64,000 bases of DNA from Actinoplanes sp. N902-109 (lineage in GTDB: Bacteria > Actinomycetota > Actinomycetes > Mycobacteriales > Micromonosporaceae): positions 7,193,501 through 7,257,500 of the forward strand of contig NC_021191.1 in NCBI RefSeq assembly GCF_000389965.1, given 5' to 3'. The notes beneath the pieces were generated by a model, which had not been told where the DNA came from, ran no database searches, and saw nothing but the letters and a program-made list of their open reading frames with translations. Of the stretch, positions 51,673 through 60,112 are shown one piece after another (position 1 is the first letter of the stretch; every line of letters begins with the position of its first letter). The position numbers and the translations under genes are program-made.

Positions 51673-53145
51673 ATGAACCGTCGTTTCCTCGCCGGGATCG
51701 CCACGCTGCTGACGATGGCCGGTTGCACCTCGTCGTCCGGCCCGCGGCCGCAGCCGTCCGGCAGCGCCGGCCCGGGCCCGGACCGGCCCAACATCGTGCT
51801 CGTGCTCACCGACGACCTGGCCATGAACCTGCTCGGCTATCTGCCGCAGGTGACAGCCATGCGCGAGGCGGGGACGACGTTCGCAAACTACACGGTCACC
51901 GACTCGCTGTGCTGCCCGTCCCGGGCGTCCATGCTGACCGGCAAGTTCCCGCACAACACCGGCATCTTTACCAACGGCGGGGACGACGGGGGTTACCCCG
52001 AGTTTCACCGGCGCGGCCTGGAGCGGTCCACCTTCGCCACGGATCTGCAGAAAGCCGGCTACCGCACCGCGCTGCTCGGCAAATACCTGAACCGCTACCC
52101 ACCCCGCGCCGGGGTGGTGCCGCCCGGGTGGTCCGAGTGGTACGTGGCGGGCAACGGGTACGCCCAGTACGACTACGACCTGCTGGAGAACGGTCAGGTC
52201 AAGCATTACGGCTCGACCTCGGCCGACTATCTGACCGATGTCATCTCGGCCAAGGCGCAGACCTTCATCACCGCCGCCGCTGCTGCCCGGACACCGTTCC
52301 TGGTGGAGCTCGCCACCTTCGCGCCGCACCGGCCGTACACGCCCGCACTGCGCGATCGGAACTCCTTCCCGGACGTGACCGCTCCCCGCTCCCCGGCGTT
52401 CGACACGCTGCCCACCGACCCGCCGGCGTGGCTCGCGACGCGGACCCCGCTGACCGCCGCGGAGCAGCGCGACCTCGATGTGGTGTTCCGCAGGCGCGTC
52501 CAGTCCGTCCAGTCGGTCGATCGGATGCTCGGTGCGCTGCGGGACACCCTGACCAGGACCGGGGTCGCGGGCAACACCGTCGTCGTGTTCACCTCGGACA
52601 ACGGCTACCACCTCGGGGAGCACCGGTTGCGGCCGGGCAAGCAGACCGCGTTCGACACCGACATCCACGTACCCCTGGTCGTCACCGGGCCCGGGGTGCG
52701 GGCCGGGGCAACGGTCGCCCGGCCCGCCGAGAACATCGACCTGCGGCCCACCTTCGCCGACCTCGCCGGCGTTCCCGTGCCCGGTGACGTGGACGGCACC
52801 AGCCTGGTCCCGTTGCTGCGCGGCGCGGCCGTCAAGAACTGGCGCGGCACGGCCCTCGTCGAGCACCACGGGCCGGATCTCGACCGGGCCGACCCGGACT
52901 ACGCACCCACCGCCAGCGGCAACCCGGCGACCTATGCGGCGCTGCGTACCCCCCGCTACACCTACGTGGAGTACCGGAACGGCTTTCGTGAGTATTACGA
53001 CAACCTTCGCGACCCGCACCAATTGCACAACATCGCGGACCGGTTGCCCCGGACCACCGTGGACCGGTTGCACCGGCAGGTCCTCGCGATGACGTCGTGC
53101 CGGGGTGCGGCGGTGTGCCAGGCCCGCGCCCGGGGCGGGTCTTGA
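51673..53145 (+). CDS. Sulfatase, lipoprotein
   Basis: A 490-residue type I sulfatase. Lipobox LTMAGC (Cys18). The metal residues DD (47-48) start the domain, and the catalytic Cys81 in CPSRASMLTG would be changed to formylglycine by FGE. Later motifs include LGKYLNRYPP, TSDNGYHLGEHRL and the C-terminal YVEYRNGFREYYD. It probably removes sulfate from an extracellular substrate at the membrane. No FGE gene lies in the window. Cys80-81 is preceded by a Leu-Cys pair, typical of bacterial sulfatases. Confidence 0.92.
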   Translation: MNRRFLAGIATLLTMAGCTSSSGPRPQPSGSAGPGPDRPNIVLVLTDDLAMNLLGYLPQVTAMREAGTTFANYTVTDSLCCPSRASMLTGKFPHNTGIFTNGGDDGGYPEFHRRGLERSTFATDLQKAGYRTALLGKYLNRYPPRAGVVPPGWSEWYVAGNGYAQYDYDLLENGQVKHYGSTSADYLTDVISAKAQTFITAAAAARTPFLVELATFAPHRPYTPALRDRNSFPDVTAPRSPAFDTLPTDPPAWLATRTPLTAAEQRDLDVVFRRRVQSVQSVDRMLGALRDTLTRTGVAGNTVVVFTSDNGYHLGEHRLRPGKQTAFDTDIHVPLVVTGPGVRAGATVARPAENIDLRPTFADLAGVPVPGDVDGTSLVPLLRGAAVKNWRGTALVEHHGPDLDRADPDYAPTASGNPATYAALRTPRYTYVEYRNGFREYYDNLRDPHQLHNIADRLPRTTVDRLHRQVLAMTSCRGAAVCQARARGGS

Positions 53146-53176
53146 CGCCCCGGGCGGCCGGCGACACGCTGCGGGG

Positions 53177-54196
53177 GTGACGATCTCCCGCCGTACGCTC
53201 ATCGGTGTGGCCGCCGCAGCAACCGCAGCCCCGGCAGCGGCGCGGCCCGCCGCCGCGGCCCGGGCCCGACCGGCCGTGCGGCCACCGGCGCTGCGGCCCG
53301 GCGACCGGGTGCGGGTGATCGCCCCGGCCGGTGTGCCCGACACCCGGCTCGCCCGCGGCATCCAGATCCTGCAGAGCTTCGGCCTGGTCGTCGAGCCCGG
53401 CGCCCACCTGTACGACAAGGACGGCTATCTGGCGGGCACCGACGAGGCCCGGCTGGCCGATCTCAACGCGGCCTTCCGGGACCCCGGCGTCAAGGGCGTC
53501 TTCGCCGCCCGGGGCGGGTACGGCACCCAGCGCATCATCGACCGCCTCGACCTGGCCGCCGTGCGCCGCCACCCGCGGGTGTTCGTCGGCTTCAGCGACC
53601 TCACCACGCTGATCGGCCGGCTGTGGACCGGCGCGCGGCTGGTCAGCTTCTACGGGCCGATGATGAACTGGACCGACGCCCGCACCGGACCGGTCGAGAT
53701 CGAGTCGCTGCGCTCGGCGATCATGACGACCGAGCCGATCGTGCTCACCCGCGACCCGGCCGAGCCGAGCGCGGCGGTGCAGGTGCCCGGCACCGCCACC
53801 GGCACCCTGCTGGGTGGCAACCTGACCATGCTGCAAGCCGGCCTCGGCACCCCCGACCTGCCCAGCCTGCGCGGTGCCATCCTGCTGTTCGAGGACACCG
53901 ACGAGGCGCCGTACAGCTACGACCGGATGCTGACGCACCTGCGCCGCAGCGGGACGCTCGACCGGATCGCCGGCATCGCCGTCGGGCAGTTCACCAACGC
54001 CCCGGTCACCGCCGGTCAGTGGACCGCGGCGCAGGCGGTGCAGGACCGGGTGGCCGGCCTGGGCGTCCCGGTGCTCGGCGGCCTGCGGATCGGCCACGGC
54101 ACCGGTCAGCTCACCGTGCCGCTGGGCACCCGGGCCCGGCTGGATGCCACGGCCGGCACACTGACGGTGCAACCCGGCGTTTCGCCCCCGGGCTGA
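53177..54196 (+). CDS. LD-carboxypeptidase (S66 family), exported
   Basis: A 339-residue S66-family protein. The N-terminal RRTLIGVAAAATAA looks like a Tat signal. The catalytic Ser140 lies in VGFSDLTTL, Glu in LFEDTDEAPYSYDRML, and His in IGHGTGQLTVPLG, giving the Ser-Glu-His triad of LD-carboxypeptidases that cleave the terminal D-Ala from cell-wall tetrapeptides. The start is a GTG at 53177, 31 bp after the sulfatase stop. MccF-like immunity proteins share the fold; this one looks like a cell-wall enzyme. Confidence 0.88.
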   Translation: MTISRRTLIGVAAAATAAPAAARPAAAARARPAVRPPALRPGDRVRVIAPAGVPDTRLARGIQILQSFGLVVEPGAHLYDKDGYLAGTDEARLADLNAAFRDPGVKGVFAARGGYGTQRIIDRLDLAAVRRHPRVFVGFSDLTTLIGRLWTGARLVSFYGPMMNWTDARTGPVEIESLRSAIMTTEPIVLTRDPAEPSAAVQVPGTATGTLLGGNLTMLQAGLGTPDLPSLRGAILLFEDTDEAPYSYDRMLTHLRRSGTLDRIAGIAVGQFTNAPVTAGQWTAAQAVQDRVAGLGVPVLGGLRIGHGTGQLTVPLGTRARLDATAGTLTVQPGVSPPG

Positions 54197-54212
54197 CGGG
54201 AACCTCTCCGGC

Positions 54213-54569
54213 ATGTTCCCAGCTGAGAACCTGCGCGACTGGCGCGGTGAGAACGTCATCGACCCCGACGGCGACAAGATCGGCAACCTCGAGGCCGTGT
54301 ACGTCGACACGGCCACGGACCAACCCGCCTTCGCCACCGTACGGGTAGGTTTCGTGGGCCGCCACCGGCTGGCCTTGGTCCCGCTGGACGGTGCCACGGT
54401 CTCGCCGAGCGCCGTCCGGGTGCGCTACGGCAAGAAACAGGTCGGCGACGCCCCCTCGATCGACACCGACGGCGAACTGACCGCCGCCGACGAGCCCGGC
54501 GTGTTCGCGCACTACAACCTGCCGTACGTGACCGGCGCCTCGGGCGAGCGACGGCTGGCGCGACGCTGA
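54213..54569 (+). CDS. PRC-barrel domain protein
   Basis: A 118-residue protein with a PRC-barrel fold: NLRDWRGENVIDPDGDKIGN then VYVDTATDQPAFATV and HRLALVPLDGA, typical of small actinobacterial stress or photosynthesis-like PRC proteins. No membrane segment. It starts 16 bp after the carboxypeptidase stop, so likely same transcript. Role unknown. Confidence 0.85.
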   Translation: MFPAENLRDWRGENVIDPDGDKIGNLEAVYVDTATDQPAFATVRVGFVGRHRLALVPLDGATVSPSAVRVRYGKKQVGDAPSIDTDGELTAADEPGVFAHYNLPYVTGASGERRLARR

Positions 54570-54628
54570 CGGCTCAGCCGCTGCGCCGACGCCCTCGGGT
54601 GAGCGGTCGCTGGCGCGGCGCTGACGGC
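54539..54628. repeat. 35-bp direct repeat at the end of the PRC-barrel gene
   Basis: Two copies (54539-54573 and 54594-54628) match at 30 of 35 positions with a 55-bp period. The first covers the end of the PRC-barrel coding region including its stop; the second lies in the intergenic region. It looks like a small local duplication of a gene end. Confidence 0.75.
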
Positions 54629-54660
54629 GTACCGGCTGCCCGGCAGTAAGGTCACGCGGC

Positions 54661-55392
54661 ATGAAGCTGCGTGAGGACCGGGTGCTGATCCCGGCACCCG
54701 AGGGTGACATCCGCTCGGCGCTGATCCGCCCGGTCGGCGACAGCCCGCTGCCGGGCCTGCTGCTCTACACCGACATCTTCCAGCTGACCGAGTCGACCCT
54801 GCGCACCGCCCGCCGGTTCGCCTCGGCCGGGTTCGTGGTCTGCGTACCGGAGATCTACCCGCACGGCCCCCTCGCCGGCGTCGCCCTCGAATTCGACGAC
54901 GCGGGCAAACAGGCGGGCCTCGACGGAGCGGCCGGCACCACCACGGCGCAGTTCGACGCCGACCGCACCGCAGCGCTCGACTACCTGGAGAACCGCGACG
55001 ACGTCACCACCCTGCTCGCCACCGGCTTCTGCCTCGGCGGCCATCTGGCGTTCCGCGCCGCCTTCGACCCCCGCGTCCAGGCCACGGTCTGCTACTACCC
55101 CACCGGCCTGCACAACGGTGCCCTCGGCGCGGACGACCCCGGTTCCCTGGCCCGAGCCGCCGACATCCACGGCCGTCTGATGATCGTCTTCGGCTCCCAG
55201 GACCCTCACGTCCCCGCCGACGCCCGCCTGCGGACCCTGTCGGCCCTCTACGCCGCCGGCCACGACACCGTCGAGATCCACGTGTACGCCGGCGGCGAGC
55301 ACGCCTTCATGCGCGACATCGGCGCCCGCCACGACCCGGAACTGACCGACCTGGCGCTGGCCGAGGGCATCTCCTTCTTCACCAACCGCTGA
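54661..55392 (+). CDS. Dienelactone hydrolase family protein
   Basis: A 243-residue alpha/beta hydrolase of the dienelactone-hydrolase type, with the Cys nucleophile at position 124 in GFCLGGH, an Asp in FGSQDPHVPADA and His in GGEHAFMRD completing the triad. No signal. Members act on dienelactones and other esters in aromatic catabolism; the true substrate is not known. ATG at 54661. Stands alone; the upstream direct repeat may mark a recent rearrangement. Confidence 0.9.
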   Translation: MKLREDRVLIPAPEGDIRSALIRPVGDSPLPGLLLYTDIFQLTESTLRTARRFASAGFVVCVPEIYPHGPLAGVALEFDDAGKQAGLDGAAGTTTAQFDADRTAALDYLENRDDVTTLLATGFCLGGHLAFRAAFDPRVQATVCYYPTGLHNGALGADDPGSLARAADIHGRLMIVFGSQDPHVPADARLRTLSALYAAGHDTVEIHVYAGGEHAFMRDIGARHDPELTDLALAEGISFFTNR

Positions 55393-55724
55393 CCCCGTAC
55401 GCCGCGTCCTCCGCCCCGATCCCGCTGCGGTGGCCCCGCTGCGGTGGCCGGGCCCTGCTGCTGGCGCGGCCGCCCCGTCCGGCCCGCTCACCCCGGCCCC
55501 CGCCTCGGGGCGCTCATGCGGCCCGGCAGCACTCCGGACGAGCCGGTCGGACTCCGCCGGCCCGACGCGCTCGGTCGGTGGCGGATCCGGGCGGCCGCGG
55601 ACCCGTTAGAACGATCTCGCCGGTCATGCTGCCGTCTCGGTCCCACTCCGGGTGAAGAACACGTAGCGGCGCGGTCCGCTGACCGCCCGTTTGCAAATGC
55701 GTAAGTAGACGCTAACGTATCTGA
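55393..55724. other. Gene-free GC-rich stretch
   Basis: 332 bp without a convincing gene. It holds a tandem CCGCTGCGGTGGCC direct repeat (about 55423-55449). Its 3' end contains the promoter/operator region of the ArsR-type regulator. Reading frames in it have no protein character. Confidence 0.6.
55700..55717. promoter_or_regulatory. Candidate ArsR-type operator
   Basis: CGTAAG (55700-55705) and CTAACG (55712-55717) form an imperfect inverted repeat with 6-bp spacing, directly before the GTG of the ArsR-type gene. The A/T content stands out. Position suggests autoregulation. Confidence 0.35.
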
Positions 55725-56048
55725 GTGGCCGACGCCCTTTCCGCAGCAGCCGAGCCGACCCGGCGACGCCTGCTCCAGCTGCTGGCGACCGGTCCGCGGA
55801 CAGTCAACGAGCTGGCCGAGCACTTCACGGTGACCCGATCGGCGATCTCCCAGCACCTGGCGGTGCTGGCCGACGCCGGGCTCGTGACCGCCCGCAAGGA
55901 CGGGCGGCAACGCTTCTACCGCGTAGTCCCCGCCGGCATCGCCCAGCTGCGGGCCGAGATCAACCGCTTCTGGAGCACCGAGCTCGAACTCCTGGTGCAC
56001 GACGCCACCGGGACAGCCACCCAGCAACCCGAGGAGCCTCCCCAATGA
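55725..56048 (+). CDS. ArsR-family HTH regulator
   Basis: A 107-residue winged-helix protein: ADALSAAAEPTRRRLLQLLA, the HTH RTVNELAEHFTVTRSAISQH and the wing RKDGRQRFYRV. The usual metal-binding Cys motifs of ArsR/SmtB are absent, so it is of the non-metal type that often controls SRPBCC proteins. GTG start at 55725. Its stop overlaps the next ATG by 4 bp (ATGA). Confidence 0.88.
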   Translation: MADALSAAAEPTRRRLLQLLATGPRTVNELAEHFTVTRSAISQHLAVLADAGLVTARKDGRQRFYRVVPAGIAQLRAEINRFWSTELELLVHDATGTATQQPEEPPQ

Positions 56049-57010
56049 ACGTGGAAAAGACCGCCCTACTGCCCATCTCCCCCGACGAGGCGTTCGCACT
56101 CATCACCCAGCCCGACCGCCTGCGCCGCTGGCTCGCCGTCTCCGCCCGCATCGACCTGCGGGCGGGCGGACAGTTCCGGTGGACCCTCACCCCGATGGCC
56201 GTCGCGGCCGGCACGGTCGTCGCGGTCGAACCGGGCCGGCGCATCGTGCTCGGCTTCGACGCAGAGTCATCGGGCGAGTCCCCCGCCGGCACGGTGACCA
56301 TCACGATCGAGCCCGCGGAAGGCGGCACCCTCGTACGTCTGATCCACGACGACCTTCCCGAGGACCAGGGCGACGGCATCCTCGAAGGCTGGACCCATTT
56401 CTTCGAGCGGCTCGAACGCGCCGCCGCCGCCGGTGACGCAGGTCCCGACGAGTGGGCCGCCGCCCCGGAGCGCCTCGACCCACTCACGTCGGCCAACGCC
56501 ACACTCGCCGTCTTGCAGCAGGTGCTGTACGGCATCGGGGAGGACGATCTCGGGAGGCCGACGCCGTGCACCGCGTTCACGGTGGGTCAGCTCGAGGAGC
56601 ACCTGCTCGGTTCGCTGACCTCGTTGACCGGCCTGGCCGGCGGCACCCTCACGCCCCCGTCGGCTGGCCGGCTCGAGTCGCGGATCGCGGACGCGGGGCA
56701 GCAGGCGGTCGAGACCTGGATGCGGCGCGGACTGGACGGCACCGTACAAGCCGGGCCGCAGGAGCTGCCGGCCACCCTCGCCGCGAGCATCCTGTCCGTC
56801 GAGTTCCTCGTCCACGCCTGGGACTTCGCGTCCGCCACGGGGCAGAAGGTGACCGTGTCCGACGAGGTCTCCACGTACGTCCTCGGCCTCGCGGACCAGA
56901 TCATCACACCTGAGCTGCGGGAGAGCGCAGGCTTCGACCCCGCGATCCCGATCAGCGAGACAGCATCGCCGCTGGACCGCCTTATCGCGTTCTCCGGCCG
57001 TACCGCCTGA
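56045..57010 (+). CDS. SRPBCC (AHSA1) / maleylpyruvate-isomerase-like fusion protein
   Basis: A 321-residue two-domain protein. Residues 1-130 form an AHSA1-type SRPBCC domain (ALLPISPDEAFALITQPDRL; ILEGWTHFFERL). Residues 150-321 look like the DinB/maleylpyruvate-isomerase-type TIGR03086 fold (DLGRPTPCTAFTVGQLEEHL; SVEFLVHAWDFASATG), with His/Asp residues that can bind metal. Coupled to the ArsR-type gene by 4 bp, a frequent pairing for AHSA1 proteins. The fusion is less usual. Function unknown. Confidence 0.82.
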   Translation: MNVEKTALLPISPDEAFALITQPDRLRRWLAVSARIDLRAGGQFRWTLTPMAVAAGTVVAVEPGRRIVLGFDAESSGESPAGTVTITIEPAEGGTLVRLIHDDLPEDQGDGILEGWTHFFERLERAAAAGDAGPDEWAAAPERLDPLTSANATLAVLQQVLYGIGEDDLGRPTPCTAFTVGQLEEHLLGSLTSLTGLAGGTLTPPSAGRLESRIADAGQQAVETWMRRGLDGTVQAGPQELPATLAASILSVEFLVHAWDFASATGQKVTVSDEVSTYVLGLADQIITPELRESAGFDPAIPISETASPLDRLIAFSGRTA

Positions 57011-57019
57011 GGGTGTTCT

Positions 57020-57036
57020 CCCGGCGTGACGCCGGG
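57020..57036. terminator. Short GC hairpin
   Basis: CCCGGCG-TGA-CGCCGGG, a 7-bp perfect stem with a 3-nt loop, 10 bp after the SRPBCC fusion gene. No T-run; probable terminator for that operon. Confidence 0.55.
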
Positions 57037-57146
57037 CGAGACCCGCGACCGGCGGCGCGGTGCGGCTTTCGGACTGGCGTCATCGGAACGGTTACCTGAA
57101 CGACAGCGGCAGAACTCGGCCGGCCAGGATTCAGCGAGACAGCCCG

Positions 57147-58586
57147 TCAGCGGCAGGCCGCCTCGACCGCGTCGGTGAGAGCTCGGTCGTCGGCCAGGTC
57201 GGGGGCCAGCAACCCGAGGACGTCGCGGACCGACCCGGCCCGGTCCTGGTACGGCGCGGCGCCGGCGTCGTTCACCGGGGCGCCGATGCCGCGCAGGTGG
57301 TCGATCCACGCGGCGAGGATCCGCACCGCGCCGGCGGGCAGGCGACCGGCGGCGTGTTCGGCGCGCAGCACCGGCAGCACCCGGATCGGCACCTTCTGCG
57401 AGCCGTCGGCGGCGATCTGTGCCAGCGTGTGCCGGATCCGCGGATTGGCGAAGCGTTCCAGCAACGCCCGCCGATAGTCGGCCACCTCGTCGGCGGGCAG
57501 CGGAACGCTTCGGACGGCCTCGTCCCACCACTGCTCCAGCCACCCGCGGCAGACCGGATCGGAAACGGCGGCGGCTATCGTCTCGTGCCCGCGGGCGCTT
57601 CCCCCGTACGCGAGCAGGCTGTGCCCGCCGTTGAGCAGCAACAGTTTGCGCATCTCGTGGGGGTGCACGTCGGCGACGAAGCGGGCGCCGGCTGCCTCCC
57701 ATGCGGGCCGCCCGGCCGGGAAGTCGCCGCTGAGCACCCACTCGGTGAACGGCTCGGTAACCACCGGTACGGCGTCCGCCCAGCCGGTCTGCTCAGCTAC
57801 CGCCCGTACGTCGTCCGGGGTGGTGCGCGGCGTGATCCGGTCCACCATGGTGGTCACGAAGGAAACGTTCCCGGCAATCCAATGCGCAAGCCCAGGAACC
57901 GCTTCCGCCATGTCGAGGACAACGCGCCGGGTGACAGCCCCGTTCCCCGGCAGGTTGTCGCAGGAAACCACGGCCAGCGGGCCCGTTCCCGCCGCCCGCC
58001 GCGCAGCCAGCCCCGCCACCAACCGGCCGGGAACGGTGACCGGAACGGTTCCGGCGCCGGGTTGCACCGCGGCCCGGTCTGCGCGGACGTCGGGGTCGGA
58101 AACGTCCAAGCCGCCCTCGCGGTTGCGGCGGTAGGCCGCTTCGGTGACGGTCAAGGTGACGATGGCCAGCTCCGGGCGTTCGAGATAGCTCTTGAGCGCT
58201 TCGAGGTCGGTGCCGGGGTGCGCGGCGACCACCGCGGTCTGCACGGTCAGCACGTCGCGGTCCGGGCCGCGTTCGATCAAGGTGTACCGGCAGTCCTGCA
58301 CGGACAGCTGCTTGGCCAGACCCGGCGAGCGACCGGTGAACGCGGCGATCCCCCAGTCCGCATCCGGATCAGCCGAAGACCCGGCCCCACCCGAGAAAGA
58401 CGCCCCGCCAGGCGAAGACGCCGCGCCAGGCAAAGAAGCCCCGCCGGGCAAAGAAGCCCCGCCAGGCAAGGACGCCCCGCCAGGCGAAGACGCCGCGCTG
58501 CGAGAAGCAGCCGCCCCCGTGTACCAAGCCTGATGCGCCCGGAAGAACCCGCCCAGCCCCAGATGGACGATCCGCACCCCCCTCAC
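57147..58586 (-). CDS. uxuB: Mannitol dehydrogenase family protein, fructuronate reductase type
   Basis: A 479-residue protein of the long-chain mannitol dehydrogenase family. IVHLGLGGFFRAHQAWYT gives the NAD-binding start, and the catalytic region KLLLLNGGHSLLAYGG has the family Lys-x5-Asn-x2-His. It directly follows the glucuronate isomerase gene with a GTGA overlap, so it most likely reduces fructuronate to mannonate. A Ser/Pro/Gly/Ala-rich insert of about 40 residues sits after AWYTGA (near 21-60), where other members continue directly to DWGIAAFTGRS. The insert is encoded by 18-bp repeats. GTG start at 58586. Confidence 0.85.
   Translation of the reverse strand: MRGVRIVHLGLGGFFRAHQAWYTGAAASRSAASSPGGASLPGGASLPGGASLPGAASSPGGASFSGGAGSSADPDADWGIAAFTGRSPGLAKQLSVQDCRYTLIERGPDRDVLTVQTAVVAAHPGTDLEALKSYLERPELAIVTLTVTEAAYRRNREGGLDVSDPDVRADRAAVQPGAGTVPVTVPGRLVAGLAARRAAGTGPLAVVSCDNLPGNGAVTRRVVLDMAEAVPGLAHWIAGNVSFVTTMVDRITPRTTPDDVRAVAEQTGWADAVPVVTEPFTEWVLSGDFPAGRPAWEAAGARFVADVHPHEMRKLLLLNGGHSLLAYGGSARGHETIAAAVSDPVCRGWLEQWWDEAVRSVPLPADEVADYRRALLERFANPRIRHTLAQIAADGSQKVPIRVLPVLRAEHAAGRLPAGAVRILAAWIDHLRGIGAPVNDAGAAPYQDRAGSVRDVLGLLAPDLADDRALTDAVEAACR
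58384..58506. repeat. 18-bp tandem repeats within uxuB
   Basis: About six imperfect copies of an 18-bp unit (plus strand CCGCCAGGCAAAGAAGCC) encode repeating GASLPG or GASSPG on the minus strand. They insert about 40 residues into the N-terminal domain of the fructuronate-reductase-type protein while keeping the frame. Confidence 0.8.
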
Positions 58587-59968
58587 AGCTTGAACACCTT
58601 CCTCGGCTGCTCGGAAACCAGCGTTCCCAGAGTCGCCCGGGCCTCGTCGAGGTCGAGGCGATGGGTGGTGACCAGCGAGGCCAGGAAACCGGCGTCCAAG
58701 CGGCGGGACATGTCGTGGCGCGCCGGGATCGAGCAGAAGGCGCGGGTGTCGTCGATGAAGCCGGAGAGCCGGCTGAACCCGGCGGTTTCCGTCACGGCGT
58801 GCTGGAAACGGCGGATCTCCGACGGGTTGTCGAGGAACCACCACGGGGCACCGGCGTACACCGCGGGATAGAACCCGGCCAGCGGGGCGATCTCCCGGCT
58901 GTACGTGTCCGGGTCCACGGTGAACAGCACCAGGTGGAAACCGGGGTGGGTGCCGAACCGCGCGAGCAGCGGCTGCAGCGCCCGGGTGAACTCCACCGTG
59001 GTCGGGATGTCGTGGCCGGTGTCCGGACCGTGGGCGGCCAGCGTCGCCGGGTGGTGGTTGCGGAAGACACCGGGGTGCAGGGTCATGACCAGGCCGTCGT
59101 CGCAGGACATCCGGGCCATCTCGAAGGTCATGTGCCGGCGGAACGCGGTGGCCTCGGCCGGGGTGACCGCACCGGAAAGCGCATTCCGATAGATCCGTTC
59201 GGCCTCGTGGCGTTCGAGCGGTTCGGCGCCGGCGTCGGCGTGGCCGTGGTCCGCCGAGACCGCGCCGTTGGCGATGAAGTGCCGGCGGCGGTCCTCCAGC
59301 CAGGCCAGGTAACCGGCGTAGTCGCCGCACTCCTGCACCGAACCGGCCCAGTCGGGACGGCCGAGCTCCAGGTAGCGGTCGGGCCGGAAGGTCGGTGCCA
59401 CCGTCGTGGTGATGTCCGGGTCGGCGCGCAGCGCCCGGTGGGTGCCCAGGTCGTCGGCGGGGTCGTCGGTGGTGGCCAGGAACTCGATGCCGAAGCGCCG
59501 CAGCAAGGCCCGGGGGCGGTGACTCGGCTGCGGCAACTGTCCGGCGATCCGGTCGTACAGGGAATCGGCGTTGCCGGCGTCGGGGCGCTCGGTGATCCCG
59601 AAGATCTCCGCGAGCTCGCTGTCGAACCAGTGGCGCACCGGGGTGCCGCGCAGCAGCTGCCAGTTCGCGCACAGCAACCGCCAGGCGTGCCGGGCGCGGT
59701 CCTCCGGCAGCGGCCCCTCGCCCACGCCCAGTTCGTCGAGGCTGACCCCACCGGCGTGCAGCAACCGGGTGACGTAGTGGTCGGGCTGGATGAACAGGCT
59801 CGCCGGGTCCGCGAACGGCCGGTCGGCCAGTAGCAGCGCCGGGTCGACGTGCCCGTGCGGGGAGATGATCGGCCGGTCCCGGACGCTTTCGTAGAGCTCG
59901 CGGGCGATGGCGCGGACGCCGGGTTCCGCGGGCAGCAGCCGGTCGGGGTGGACGGTGAGGGCAGCCAT
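58583..59968 (-). CDS. uxaC: Glucuronate isomerase
   Basis: A 461-residue UxaC-family enzyme. IISPHGHVDPALLL carries the metal-binding His pair of this amidohydrolase-like family. Later motifs include FGIEFLATTDDPADDL, EFARALQPLL-type EFTRALQPLLARF, and GFIDDTRAFCSIPARHDMSRR near the C-terminus. It converts glucuronate to fructuronate (or galacturonate to tagaturonate). First gene of the uxaC-uxuB pair. ATG at 59968. Its promoter region holds a perfect 14-bp inverted repeat. Confidence 0.93.
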   Translation of the reverse strand: MAALTVHPDRLLPAEPGVRAIARELYESVRDRPIISPHGHVDPALLLADRPFADPASLFIQPDHYVTRLLHAGGVSLDELGVGEGPLPEDRARHAWRLLCANWQLLRGTPVRHWFDSELAEIFGITERPDAGNADSLYDRIAGQLPQPSHRPRALLRRFGIEFLATTDDPADDLGTHRALRADPDITTTVAPTFRPDRYLELGRPDWAGSVQECGDYAGYLAWLEDRRRHFIANGAVSADHGHADAGAEPLERHEAERIYRNALSGAVTPAEATAFRRHMTFEMARMSCDDGLVMTLHPGVFRNHHPATLAAHGPDTGHDIPTTVEFTRALQPLLARFGTHPGFHLVLFTVDPDTYSREIAPLAGFYPAVYAGAPWWFLDNPSEIRRFQHAVTETAGFSRLSGFIDDTRAFCSIPARHDMSRRLDAGFLASLVTTHRLDLDEARATLGTLVSEQPRKVFKL

Positions 59969-60008
59969 GCCGGTCAGCCTTGCTTGGTGACGCAGCGTGC
60001 ACCAAGCA

Positions 60009-60050
60009 GTTGCCATTTGTTGCCGCCTGCGGAGGACAACAAATGGCAAC
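60009..60050. promoter_or_regulatory. Operator-like inverted repeat between uxaC and the sugar importer
   Basis: GTTGCCATTTGTTG (60009-60022) and CAACAAATGGCAAC (60037-60050) are perfect 14-bp inverted repeats with a 14-bp spacer, centre-to-centre about 28 bp, near three helical turns. The site lies between the divergent uronate-catabolism and importer operons and could control both. No regulator gene is in the window here. Confidence 0.75.
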
Positions 60051-60112
60051 ACATTGATTTCGCCGGACGCGCGGGCGAAACCTTCTCGTAACTCGTGGAG
60101 GGGGAACAACAG

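Noticed and set aside
55514..55696. 60-residue minus-strand frame
   Set aside because: No ribosome-binding site or recognisable domain, and it overlaps the ArsR promoter region.
58384..58506. CRISPR-like array
   Set aside because: The 18-bp units are directly adjacent and in frame within a coding gene.
57147..60005. One 952-residue fusion of UxaC and UxuB
   Set aside because: The first half is out of frame with the true glucuronate isomerase; the real genes overlap by 4 bp in different frames.
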